A DNA stretch of 64,000 bases from Flavihumibacter petaseus NBRC 106054. Its GTDB lineage: Bacteria > Bacteroidota > Bacteroidia > Chitinophagales > Chitinophagaceae. A model generated the notes under the pieces. That model was given only the letters and a program-made list of their open reading frames with translations. It ran no database searches and was not told the origin of the DNA. A program made the translations under genes and the position numbers. This document shows positions 30,346-38,192 of the stretch, piece after piece (position 1 is the first letter of the stretch; the number at the start of each line of letters is the position of its first letter). The stretch is from assembly GCF_000974785.1 (NCBI RefSeq), contig NZ_BBWV01000001.1, positions 1,922,001-1,986,000 of the forward strand, given 5' to 3'.

Positions 30346-31665
30346 ATGAAACAGCGAATATTACTTTTTGCCCTGCTGACCGCCTTGCTGGCTTCCTGTA
30401 ACAAACAAAAGGATCCGGTTTTTGACGAGTCACCAGACAAGCGGCTCCAGGAGACACTTGACAAGTTTCAAAGCACGCTGGAAGGAGCTCCCTTCGGATG
30501 GAAGGCACTCTTAAAACCAGCAGGGTTGCCCAACGGTATTTATAGTTTTTATTTTAAATTCAAAGGCGGAAACCGGGTGGATATGTTCTCCGATTTCAAC
30601 GCTGCATCCGCCGCCACAGAGATGGAAAGCAGCTATCGTTTCAAAGCCCTCCAGCAACCCTCATTAATTTTCGACACTTATTCCTATCTGCACGTTCTTG
30701 CTGATCCGGATGCATCAAAAAACGGTGGCACCTACGGCAGGGGGCTTGGATCAGATTTTGAATTTGCAATGGAAGGCATCAGTAACGACAGTGTGTTTCT
30801 TAAAGGCCGGTTTAATGGTACCCGGGTGACACTGGTCAAAGCAACACAAGAAGAAGCTGATGCATATTACAACGGTGACTACCGCAACCGAGCCTTTGAA
30901 CACATCAGCGACTACCTCACCTACTTCAAGAAGCTCCAGTATGCTAATCAGCAGTACGATATCACCGCCAACATTCAGGCACATACCCTGATCTTCAACT
31001 GGAAAGATGGAGCAGGAAATCCTTTTTCGGATACTACCGGTTTTTATTTCTCGACAGACGGGATAATTATCGAACCTGCTTTCCGGGATGGGAACACGGT
31101 TATTTCCAGCCTCGATGAAATGGAATGGAATGCCACTGTCCGCAAACTTACGTTTACTATTAACGGCAACAGCAGCAGTATCCTGGAGTCCGTTAAGCCG
31201 GTGTATGTTGATAAAAATGCCGCAAGAACCTGGTGGAACCTGGCAGCCGCAAATGGTTTTGTGTGGAGATCATGGAAAGGTTTTCATGTAGATGGAGTCG
31301 ATGATGCTTATGGCATTACAAAAACAGCTGACTTTAACAGCCTGATATTCATTCCGCAGTTTGATGCTCAGGACAATATCACCTACGATCTCCTAGGTGG
31401 GGTGATAGAGCAGTCGGGAGCATTAGGGTTGAGTTACGGCCTGGCTACACAGCCGCCGCGTTTCCTAAATGACGGACGCGTGGTGTTTCCTGAGTTCGGC
31501 GTTCTGGGTGAGATCCCGGAAGCGGATGCTGCTGCTATTGAGAATACGTTCGTGGCTTTCCTGGAAAGCGAAGGTTTTTATGTTATGGCCACCGGAGAAA
31601 ATACTGCTGACCTGGTCAGTGCAAAGGATGCCCGTTCCTGGATATCATTCGTAGTGTGGTACTGA
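30346..31665 (+). CDS. DUF4302 family lipoprotein
   Basis: This 439-residue lipoprotein has a lipobox (LLASCNK) at about residue 18. The N-terminal segment RLQETLDKFQSTLEGAPFGWKALLKP is characteristic of DUF4302 (PF14135), found in SusC/SusD loci beside Peptidase_Mx1-like proteins. The rest is predicted to be beta-rich. It is probably surface exposed and works with the SusCD pair as an accessory binding protein, but no function is established. It starts two bases after the peptidase stop. Confidence 0.8.
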   Translation: MKQRILLFALLTALLASCNKQKDPVFDESPDKRLQETLDKFQSTLEGAPFGWKALLKPAGLPNGIYSFYFKFKGGNRVDMFSDFNAASAATEMESSYRFKALQQPSLIFDTYSYLHVLADPDASKNGGTYGRGLGSDFEFAMEGISNDSVFLKGRFNGTRVTLVKATQEEADAYYNGDYRNRAFEHISDYLTYFKKLQYANQQYDITANIQAHTLIFNWKDGAGNPFSDTTGFYFSTDGIIIEPAFRDGNTVISSLDEMEWNATVRKLTFTINGNSSSILESVKPVYVDKNAARTWWNLAAANGFVWRSWKGFHVDGVDDAYGITKTADFNSLIFIPQFDAQDNITYDLLGGVIEQSGALGLSYGLATQPPRFLNDGRVVFPEFGVLGEIPEADAAAIENTFVAFLESEGFYVMATGENTADLVSAKDARSWISFVVWY

Positions 31666-31706
31666 TGTTCTTGAGTCAATCAATTTCTAATCGTAAAAAA
31701 ACAACA

Positions 31707-32261
31707 ATGAAACTGTTTAACACATCAAAGGTTCTGAGTCTGGCTATGGCAGCCATGGTATTGTTTACAGCATGTTCAAAAGATGGTGACCAGGGGCCGC
31801 AGGGCGAAACTGGTACAACTGGGCCCCAGGGTCCTGCTGGCCCTGCTGGTGAGTCCGGCATTACGGACGTTTATTATTCTGACTGGAAAGATGTAACGTT
31901 CCAGGCTATTGATCAGAACGGGGATGAGCAGCCGGAAGCGTTTATCTCCCTGATTGATGTGCCCGAAATTACTGAAGATATCATCGGCGGCGGCGAAATC
32001 AAGGTATATATCAACGTAGGGTCTGATACAGAACCTGAAATCATGGCATTACCCTATCTCGATCAGATCATCCCAACTTTTTCTCTGGGAAGCATTAACC
32101 TGGTTGCCTTTGGAAACTATGGCACTTTTGAAGAGGAAGGTCAAACCTTCAATCAATACCGGTATGTAATCATTCCTGGTACGGTGAAACTGGCGTTGGA
32201 GAACAAAAAAATTGACATCAACAACTACCAGCAGGTAGCGTCAGCCCTGCACCTGCAATAA
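31707..32261 (+). CDS. Collagen-like repeat lipoprotein
   Basis: This 184-residue lipoprotein has a lipobox LFTACSK at about residues 18-24. It is followed directly by eight Gly-X-Y triplets (GDQGPQGETGTTGPQGPAGPAGES, read in triplets), then a globular beta-rich domain of about 135 residues with no family I recognise. The ATG at 31707 is chosen over the frame start at 31656 because it opens the signal peptide. Short collagen-like stalks can trimerise and lift a head domain from the surface. It is the last gene of the susCD group and is followed by a terminator. Confidence 0.8.
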   Translation: MKLFNTSKVLSLAMAAMVLFTACSKDGDQGPQGETGTTGPQGPAGPAGESGITDVYYSDWKDVTFQAIDQNGDEQPEAFISLIDVPEITEDIIGGGEIKVYINVGSDTEPEIMALPYLDQIIPTFSLGSINLVAFGNYGTFEEEGQTFNQYRYVIIPGTVKLALENKKIDINNYQQVASALHLQ

Positions 32262-32279
32262 TTTTTCTCATGTGTGTAC

Positions 32280-32323
32280 GCGATTGCGCAGCCGCCTCTC
32301 GGTTGTTGCAATCGCTTTTATTT
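32280..32323 (+). terminator. Rho-independent terminator after collagen-like gene
   Basis: GCGATTGC at 32280-32287 pairs perfectly with GCAATCGC at 32308-32315 and is followed at once by TTTTATTT. The 20-base loop is long, but the stem and T tract together support termination of the large upstream gene group. Confidence 0.6.
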
Positions 32324-32517
32324 GTTGTCTGACGCTTGTGCATACACGGCAGCAAACAAAAAATATCATAATTAACAATATATGTATGTGTATTGCATTT
32401 GTTATAAGTGATATAAGTAAACAATGTATTAAATATGGCGGCAAGCGTCAGTGATCCACGTTAAAGCGGGTGTTCAATATGCAATAGGGACTTACCTTAT
32501 GCCGTTATCCGGTAACT

Positions 32518-33423
32518 ATGAAAATCTCCCACCTACTGGCGCTCCTTACCTCTATTGTTACTGCAGGGAGCGCTGTCTTCGCCCAGTCAGTCCCGCCGGC
32601 TGTTCGGACTGTTTCGGATACTGTAATTACCATCGACGGGAAATCCGAAATGAAGTTGTACTACCAATTCACGAAAGGTGACCGGATTATTTATCATTTC
32701 GAAGAAACCAATGGCAAAACACTGAAAGAGGTGGAGATAAGTGAAAATGCGGATATCACCCGTTTCCTTGAATATGACAGCAAGGAACTCGACAAAGTGC
32801 TGGACGTAAGCCGCAAGGTCATTTTTCATTTCCGGTTCAGGAATACAACAGGCGGCAAACGAACCTGCCATCTGCAGATCGGACGGGTGCCTTCCTCCGC
32901 AGCAACAACCGATTTTGTGACCGCCGTTGAACCGTGGATGCTGGGCGATACTACGAATCATGCAAAGAACAATGCCTTGCTGCTTCAGAAAACCAGGAAA
33001 AAGATCCTACTCATGTCTCCAACGAACTATGTGCTAAGCAGCACAAGTAACAGCGTATTGAAGGGATGGAAGTCAAAAATCGCGGTGCCAATTGAATTAC
33101 CCTTGCATACAGTTGAGTGGTATTACAGGTTTTCTGTCGGTTCAGCTAATGACAGCACATTTTCCGGTACCAGCTTTACCGGAGGCGAAACCTGTGATAT
33201 TTACCTGATTGACAAACAAAACCTCACCAGCTTCGAAACGGATCCTGCTTTCCCGTTTTATGAAAGCGGAATCCAGGTGGATGCGCACGAGGGACTTGTA
33301 AAAATGGAACCTTTTCAGAAACACCAGCTGCTTATCGGCCTGATCAACCCAAATAATATAAAAGGCATAACCGTTCGTCTGGAAGTGGTCGCCTTTGTGG
33401 AAGAATCCGCAGGAACGCAATAA
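32518..33423 (+). CDS. Exported protein of unknown function
   Basis: This 301-residue protein has a clear signal peptide (MKISHLLALLTSIVTAGSAVFA). The mature part is mixed in composition and looks beta-rich, with the segments MKLYYQFTKGDRIIYHFEE and KIAVPIELPLHTVEWYYRFSVGS. I recognise no family. The 250 bases upstream contain the terminator of the previous group and an AT-rich stretch but no clear promoter box. A second small secreted protein gene follows after 60 bases. The pair may be a two-gene unit. Confidence 0.75.
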   Translation: MKISHLLALLTSIVTAGSAVFAQSVPPAVRTVSDTVITIDGKSEMKLYYQFTKGDRIIYHFEETNGKTLKEVEISENADITRFLEYDSKELDKVLDVSRKVIFHFRFRNTTGGKRTCHLQIGRVPSSAATTDFVTAVEPWMLGDTTNHAKNNALLLQKTRKKILLMSPTNYVLSSTSNSVLKGWKSKIAVPIELPLHTVEWYYRFSVGSANDSTFSGTSFTGGETCDIYLIDKQNLTSFETDPAFPFYESGIQVDAHEGLVKMEPFQKHQLLIGLINPNNIKGITVRLEVVAFVEESAGTQ

Positions 33424-33483
33424 GGGAAGTTGCAGGTATGAAAAATTTATTGCATATTAGCGGTAGCAACCAATCCAGAAGAT

Positions 33484-34017
33484 ATGTTTGTGGAATTTCG
33501 TACCCGAGTGATCGTAGGGGCGATGCTATGCGTATTTGCCTCCTGCCATAAGGATATTCAATTCGATCCCATTCCTCCTGAAATAAGTCCCCATCTAACC
33601 GCATTTATCGACCAGGACAGTATCAGTTTTCCGACCGGAATGAGCGCCAGTATTGTAAAGGAAGGCTCTAATTATACCCTGCGGATAAAGGGCAGGCAGG
33701 CGAAAATAAGTATTGAGCTTGAAGCCATTTCCTATATGGACAATTTCTGGCCCGGAAAGAAATTCACAGAAAACAACGTCGCAGGGATTCCTCCCAGCAG
33801 TATTACCCTCGTGATGAATACTGAGAGTGATTCCATTCCCTTTTCAAGTTATTACGAACCCTCACCCGGATATGTAGACGAAAGAATGGAGATCATCATT
33901 ACGGAAAGAACGGAGGAATATATCGAAGGCATTTTTTGTGGTGATCTCTACGAAGAAACATTTCCTTACTACCATATAAAGGTAGTTTCTAACGGCACTT
34001 TCAAGGCGCAGTTCTGA
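33484..34017 (+). CDS. Small lipoprotein of unknown function
   Basis: This 177-residue lipoprotein has a lipobox (CVFASC) at about residues 16-21. The mature domain reads like the small beta-sandwich lipoproteins of Bacteroidota that carry the pattern ITERTEEYIEGIFCGDLYE near the C-terminus. I cannot assign a named family with certainty; DUF6252-type is a guess. The stop codon ends one base before the 3' end of the opposing tRNA-Gly gene, so transcripts from both sides meet there. Confidence 0.72.
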   Translation: MFVEFRTRVIVGAMLCVFASCHKDIQFDPIPPEISPHLTAFIDQDSISFPTGMSASIVKEGSNYTLRIKGRQAKISIELEAISYMDNFWPGKKFTENNVAGIPPSSITLVMNTESDSIPFSSYYEPSPGYVDERMEIIITERTEEYIEGIFCGDLYEETFPYYHIKVVSNGTFKAQF

Positions 34018-34018
34018 G

Positions 34019-34091
34019 AGCGGAAGACGGGACTCGAACCCGCTGCCTACAGCTTGGGAAGCTGTCGCTCTACCAGGTGAGCTACTTCCGC
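34019..34091 (-). tRNA. tRNA-Gly (anticodon CCC)
   Basis: Read on the minus strand, a 73-base cloverleaf is present. The acceptor stem GCGGAAG pairs with CTTCCGC, and there is a D arm with AGCTC and a GGTAGAGC segment. The anticodon stem ACAGC/GCTGT encloses the loop TTCCCAA, giving anticodon CCC. The T arm contains GGTTCGAGTCC. The discriminator base is T, as usual for bacterial tRNA-Gly. CCA is not encoded. It reads glycine GGG codons. Confidence 0.95.
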
Positions 34092-34193
34092 TTAGCCTGA
34101 ATTTAATGCATTTTTTATGGTTAACCCCTCTCTTTATTAAAGATGGCCCGTTAATTGCAAACGGTTCGTTAAGAAGGGTAAACATATTTGCAA

Positions 34194-34201
34194 TAAATTT
34201 G
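34194..34201 (+). promoter_or_regulatory. Candidate -7 box of the OmpA/TSP3 gene
   Basis: TAAATTTG fits the Bacteroidota TAnnTTTG box exactly and lies 87 bases before the ATG at 34289. A TTTG-type -33 element at the right distance is not evident. Confidence 0.35.
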
Positions 34202-34288
34202 CGTTAGTCCCTTCCCCAGGCGACACCGCCTTTAATACAACTGTTAGTGTTCTGATGGTAGCACGTTTTGAAACTTAAAAACAATTGT

Positions 34289-35770
34289 ATGAAAAGATGC
34301 TTATTCCTGCTCCTCTCCCTCTGTTCCGGAATTATGGGTTTCTCGCAGGATACTACCATGACCACTGCAGCAGCTGGTACTGCAGCTGCCACCAATTCAC
34401 AAACACTTCCCCCTCTCAAAATCGTTAAAGAGCATTATACCGTTTCTGGTGGTATACTGGGTGCATGGAATTATAACCGTTTCCGTACAGACGGTGACAA
34501 TCCCAGCAACATCGATTTCGACTGGAAAAGCGGCTGGTCAGCAGGTCTTTGGGTAAATTTCCCACTCGGTAAGGTGATTTCCATTGAGCCGCAGGCCATG
34601 TACAGTTCTTACCCGATCAGTCCCAAAACCAATACTGCGGGCATCCTGAACGGAGACATGGACTATATCTCCGTTCCTTTGCTCGTAAAATTCCATCTTG
34701 GACCCAAATTCGCGATCACTGCCGGTCCGCAGTTCGACTTCCTGACCAGGGTGAAAGACGACAACAACAGCGGCCTGGATAAAGACGATTTCAAAAAAAC
34801 CAGCACAGCGATTACGGGTGGTATCGAAATCCTGCCGCATGCGCGCGTAGTGGTTTTCGCGAGGTACATCCATGGCCTGACCGACATGAACGAGGCACAA
34901 TTACCCGGAAACCAGAACATCAAATTTTACACCCAAACGATACAGGCGGGCTTGAAGCTGAGGTTATTTGGACGTCTCGTACCAGCTGATTCTGATGGTG
35001 ATGGAGTGATCGACAAAGAAGACAGCTGTGCTTCCGTTCCGGGTTTTGCGCGTTACAAAGGCTGCCCGATCCCTGATACTGACGGTGATGGTATTAATGA
35101 CGAACTCGATAAATGTCCCACCGTTGCCGGTACCCAGAAGTATGAAGGCTGTCCGATTCCCGACCGTGATAAGGATGGTGTAAATGACGAAGAAGATAAA
35201 TGTCCTGATACACCAGGTCTTGCCAAATACAATGGCTGCCCCATTCCAGATACGGATAAAGATGGTATCAATGATGAAGAAGATAAATGTCCCAACGAGC
35301 CGGGTGTAGCCAAATACAATGGCTGTCCGATTCCGGATAAGGATGGTGACGGTGTGAATGATGATGAGGACCGTTGCCCGGATATTGCCGGACCTGCAGA
35401 CAACGGTGGTTGCCCGAAACTGGAAACTTCCAAATTCAATGCATCCAATGTTCAGTTCGTAACAGGCAGTGCCACACTGACCGCTGCGGCGAAAAAAGAA
35501 CTGGATAAAGCAGCGAGGATCCTGAATGAACAGTATCCGCAACTGAAAATGGAAATTGCCGGGCATACCGACAATACCGGCAAGGCAGACAAGAACATGA
35601 CGTTGAGCCAGAAACGCGCAGATGCCGTGAAAGCTTACCTCGTGAAGAAAAAAGTAGATGAAAGCAGGTTGACCGCTACCGGTTACGGTCAGGAACAACC
35701 GATAGCAGATAATGCTACTAAGGAAGGCAAAGCGCAGAACCGCCGGGTTGAGTTCAAAGTAAGCCAGTAA
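34289..35770 (+). CDS. OmpA family outer-membrane protein with thrombospondin type 3 repeats
   Basis: This 493-residue protein has a signal peptide (about 1-18, ending GFSQ). An N-terminal outer-membrane beta-barrel covers about 50-228. Five thrombospondin type 3 repeats cover about 230-375, each with a calcium-binding DxDxDG core. An OmpA peptidoglycan-binding domain covers about 385-493 (IAGHTDNTGK, LSQKRADAV). The ATG at 34289 opens the signal peptide; the in-frame TTG at 34268 is less likely. The protein should link the outer membrane to the cell wall, the repeats forming a calcium-stiffened spacer. It is a single-gene unit with its own terminator and probably its own promoter, and is likely an abundant structural protein. 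Confidence 0.92.
   Translation: MKRCLFLLLSLCSGIMGFSQDTTMTTAAAGTAAATNSQTLPPLKIVKEHYTVSGGILGAWNYNRFRTDGDNPSNIDFDWKSGWSAGLWVNFPLGKVISIEPQAMYSSYPISPKTNTAGILNGDMDYISVPLLVKFHLGPKFAITAGPQFDFLTRVKDDNNSGLDKDDFKKTSTAITGGIEILPHARVVVFARYIHGLTDMNEAQLPGNQNIKFYTQTIQAGLKLRLFGRLVPADSDGDGVIDKEDSCASVPGFARYKGCPIPDTDGDGINDELDKCPTVAGTQKYEGCPIPDRDKDGVNDEEDKCPDTPGLAKYNGCPIPDTDKDGINDEEDKCPNEPGVAKYNGCPIPDKDGDGVNDDEDRCPDIAGPADNGGCPKLETSKFNASNVQFVTGSATLTAAAKKELDKAARILNEQYPQLKMEIAGHTDNTGKADKNMTLSQKRADAVKAYLVKKKVDESRLTATGYGQEQPIADNATKEGKAQNRRVEFKVSQ
34976..35410 (+). repeat. Five tandem 87-base repeats encoding TSP3 units
   Basis: The codons for the conserved Cys-Pro-Ile-Pro start fall at 35063, 35150, 35237 and 35324, and an equivalent Cys at 35411, exactly 87 bases apart each time. 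A diverged first unit begins at 34976. Each 29-residue unit holds one DxDxDG core and two Cys. Units two to five are alike at the DNA level, so copy number could change by slippage or recombination. Confidence 0.85.
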
Positions 35771-35794
35771 GACAGCAACAATACAGATACAACC

Positions 35795-35825
35795 GAAGCA
35801 GGCCGTAAGGCCTGCTTCTTTTTTT
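35795..35825 (+). terminator. Strong rho-independent terminator
   Basis: GAAGCAGGCC at 35795-35804 and GGCCTGCTTC at 35809-35818 form a perfect 10-base stem with a GTAA loop, followed by seven T residues. It ends transcription of the OmpA/TSP3 gene. The next ATG is only 16 bases further on. Confidence 0.92.
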
Positions 35826-35840
35826 GAAATATATTTAAGT

Positions 35841-38192
35841 ATGAAATACCTGATGATTGCCATTGCCGTTCTGGGCAATATTTCGCTGCTTTCCGCACAG
35901 ACCTCCCTTCCACGTAGCACGCCGGAAGCCGAAGGTGTGGCCTCTGCCGACATCAGCCGCCTGCTGGATGCTATGGAAGGCAGCACCCACCAGTTTCATA
36001 GCCTGATGATCCTTCGACATGGAAAAGTGATTACCGAAGGTTGGTGGAAACCCTATGATAAAGACCTGGTGCATACCATGTACTCGGTCAGCAAAAGTTT
36101 TACAGCGACGGCCATTGGATTCCTGGTGGCTGAAAAGAAAATTACCGTGGATGACAAGGTGATCAGCTTTTTTCCGGATGACCTTCCCGATACCGTATCA
36201 GTTAACCTGAAATCCCTTCGTATCCGTGACTTGCTGACCATGAGTGTTGGTCATGCCACTGAGCCCACCTTTGCAACGGTGAGCAATGACAATTGGGTAA
36301 AAGCTTTCCTGGCGTGGCCGGTACAGTATATGCCGGGTTCAAAGTTTCTTTATAATTCACTCGCCACCTATATGCTGAGCGCCATCGTTCAGAAAGTGAC
36401 GCGAGAGCAGTTACTGACCTATCTGCAGCCCAGGCTATTCACGCCCCTGGGTATCACCGGTATAGACTGGGAAACAGATTCGCGCGGTATCAATACCGGT
36501 GGCTGGGGTTTACGACTTAAAACGGAAGATATGGCCAAATTCGGCCAGCTTTTTCTCCAGAAGGGCCAATGGCAGGGCAAACAAATTCTTCCTGTTTCGT
36601 GGGTTACGGAAGCGACCACCCGAAAGATCTGGCAGGATCCGGATGCGCCATCTTCCAGGAAAGACTCCAGCGACTGGCTTCAGGGTTACTGTTACCAGAT
36701 GTGGCGTGGCAGGCACAACAGTTTCCGGGGAGATGGTGCTTTTGGTCAGTATATTCTGCTGTTGCCTGATCAGGATGCTGTGGTGATCATTACTTCCGAA
36801 ACGGCAAATATGCAGGGAGAACTCAACCTCATCTGGCAATACCTGCTGCCGGCCTTCCGGGAAGGGAAATTAAAACCGGCTAAAAAGGAGCATCAGGCAT
36901 TGCAAAAAAGATTGCAACATCTTTCGGTAAAAGCCGAGGGGATAACTGGCACTGATGGCAATGAAACAGAAAAGCGTATCAACGGAAAGCAGTTCGGCAT
37001 TATCAGTGCTCAGCGGGGGTTCGACAGCATTTCGATCTCGTTCTCCGGAAACCGCTGTTTGGTGAGGTTCTGCACTGACAGCGCTGTTCATCCGGTTATT
37101 TTCGGGAAAGACTCCTGGGAGAAAGGTGCCACTACCCGCAGGGGGCCATATCTCGTGGAACATGCCAGAAACAACCGGGCAGCTTATCCCCCCATGCGGA
37201 TCGCAGGGAACTATCACTGGCAGTCGGCAAACACGCTCGATCTTAATATACTCTATTACGAATCCCCGCATACGGAAACGATCAGGTGTCACTTTCAGGG
37301 TGATGACCTGGTACTGGAAGATATTTCTTCGTTCGACAAGCAGCATCCAAAAAACCTGACAGCTATAGCCATCACGCGGCGTACCAACCCTCCCCGGCTC
37401 ATCATCCGGGGTGATGATATGGGTTACTCCCACAGCGGCAATCTTGCCTTGATGCAGTGTTATGAAAAAGGAGTGGAAACGAGCATTGAAGTGATCGCTG
37501 CATCGCCCTGGTTTCCCGAGGCTGCACGCATGCTTTCAGCCCAACCCAATGTGGAAGTTGGCCTGCACTTTGCGATTACCAGTGAATGGGATAATGTGAA
37601 ATGGCGGCCGCTGACCACAGCCGCAAGCCTGAGGGACGAAGACGGCTATTTTTATCCCATGCTCTGGACGAACAAGAATTATCCCGGTCAGGCGGTAAAA
37701 GATAATCCCTGGAAACTTGAAGATGTAGAAAAGGAGTTGCGTGCGCAGATCGAACTGGTAAAGAAATATGTGCCGCGCGTGAATCATATTTCCGGCCATA
37801 TGGGCAGTCAGAACCTCAGCACAGATGTTGCCCGGGTAGTGAAAAAGCTGGCCGCTGAATATGGGCTTGATGCTGCTGATTTTCCTGTAAACAAACCATT
37901 GCTGTACTTTCCTGCTGACCTTGGTGGGCTCCGCGGCGATGCAAAGATCGACGCTTTTCTGAAAGGCCTTGATGCACTGGAAGAGGGCAGGACGTACCTG
38001 TTTGTTGAGCACCCCGGACTCGACAATGAAGAGTTGAGAGCAATTCACCATATCGGCTATGAAGACGTCGCTGCAGATCGCCAGGGCATTACAGATCTCT
38101 ATACAGACCCGCGTGTAAAAAAAGCGATCGTGCAAAAAGGGATTCTTTTGACGGGTTACCTCCCCAAAAAACAGGCATATGAAGCGAAATAG
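35841..38192 (+). CDS. Serine hydrolase (beta-lactamase fold) fused to ChbG/YdjC-type deacetylase
   Basis: This 783-residue exported protein has a signal peptide (1-19, ending LLSAQ). Residues of about 25-340 form a class-C beta-lactamase-like serine hydrolase, with the SxxK motif at Ser82-Lys85 (SVSKSF) and a tyrosine motif LYNSLATYM near residue 170. A beta-rich linker of about 170 residues follows. Residues of about 518-780 form a ChbG/HpnK (YdjC) carbohydrate deacetylase domain, with RGDDMG (Asp525, Asp526), GLHFAITSEWDN, and the metal histidine pair His649 and His653 in NHISGHMGS. Both domains keep their key residues. The reading frame is continuous across the junction. The deacetylase would remove acetyl groups from an amino sugar; the serine hydrolase may be an esterase or amidase. 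It overlaps the GH5 gene by 14 bases, so the two are translationally coupled. Confidence 0.85.
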   Translation: MKYLMIAIAVLGNISLLSAQTSLPRSTPEAEGVASADISRLLDAMEGSTHQFHSLMILRHGKVITEGWWKPYDKDLVHTMYSVSKSFTATAIGFLVAEKKITVDDKVISFFPDDLPDTVSVNLKSLRIRDLLTMSVGHATEPTFATVSNDNWVKAFLAWPVQYMPGSKFLYNSLATYMLSAIVQKVTREQLLTYLQPRLFTPLGITGIDWETDSRGINTGGWGLRLKTEDMAKFGQLFLQKGQWQGKQILPVSWVTEATTRKIWQDPDAPSSRKDSSDWLQGYCYQMWRGRHNSFRGDGAFGQYILLLPDQDAVVIITSETANMQGELNLIWQYLLPAFREGKLKPAKKEHQALQKRLQHLSVKAEGITGTDGNETEKRINGKQFGIISAQRGFDSISISFSGNRCLVRFCTDSAVHPVIFGKDSWEKGATTRRGPYLVEHARNNRAAYPPMRIAGNYHWQSANTLDLNILYYESPHTETIRCHFQGDDLVLEDISSFDKQHPKNLTAIAITRRTNPPRLIIRGDDMGYSHSGNLALMQCYEKGVETSIEVIAASPWFPEAARMLSAQPNVEVGLHFAITSEWDNVKWRPLTTAASLRDEDGYFYPMLWTNKNYPGQAVKDNPWKLEDVEKELRAQIELVKKYVPRVNHISGHMGSQNLSTDVARVVKKLAAEYGLDAADFPVNKPLLYFPADLGGLRGDAKIDAFLKGLDALEEGRTYLFVEHPGLDNEELRAIHHIGYEDVAADRQGITDLYTDPRVKKAIVQKGILLTGYLPKKQAYEAK

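Noticed and set aside
34964-35986. A 340-codon frame antisense to the OmpA/TSP3 gene and the next gene
   Set aside because: It crosses the strong terminator and two plus-strand genes, and its repeats simply mirror the 87-base repeats.
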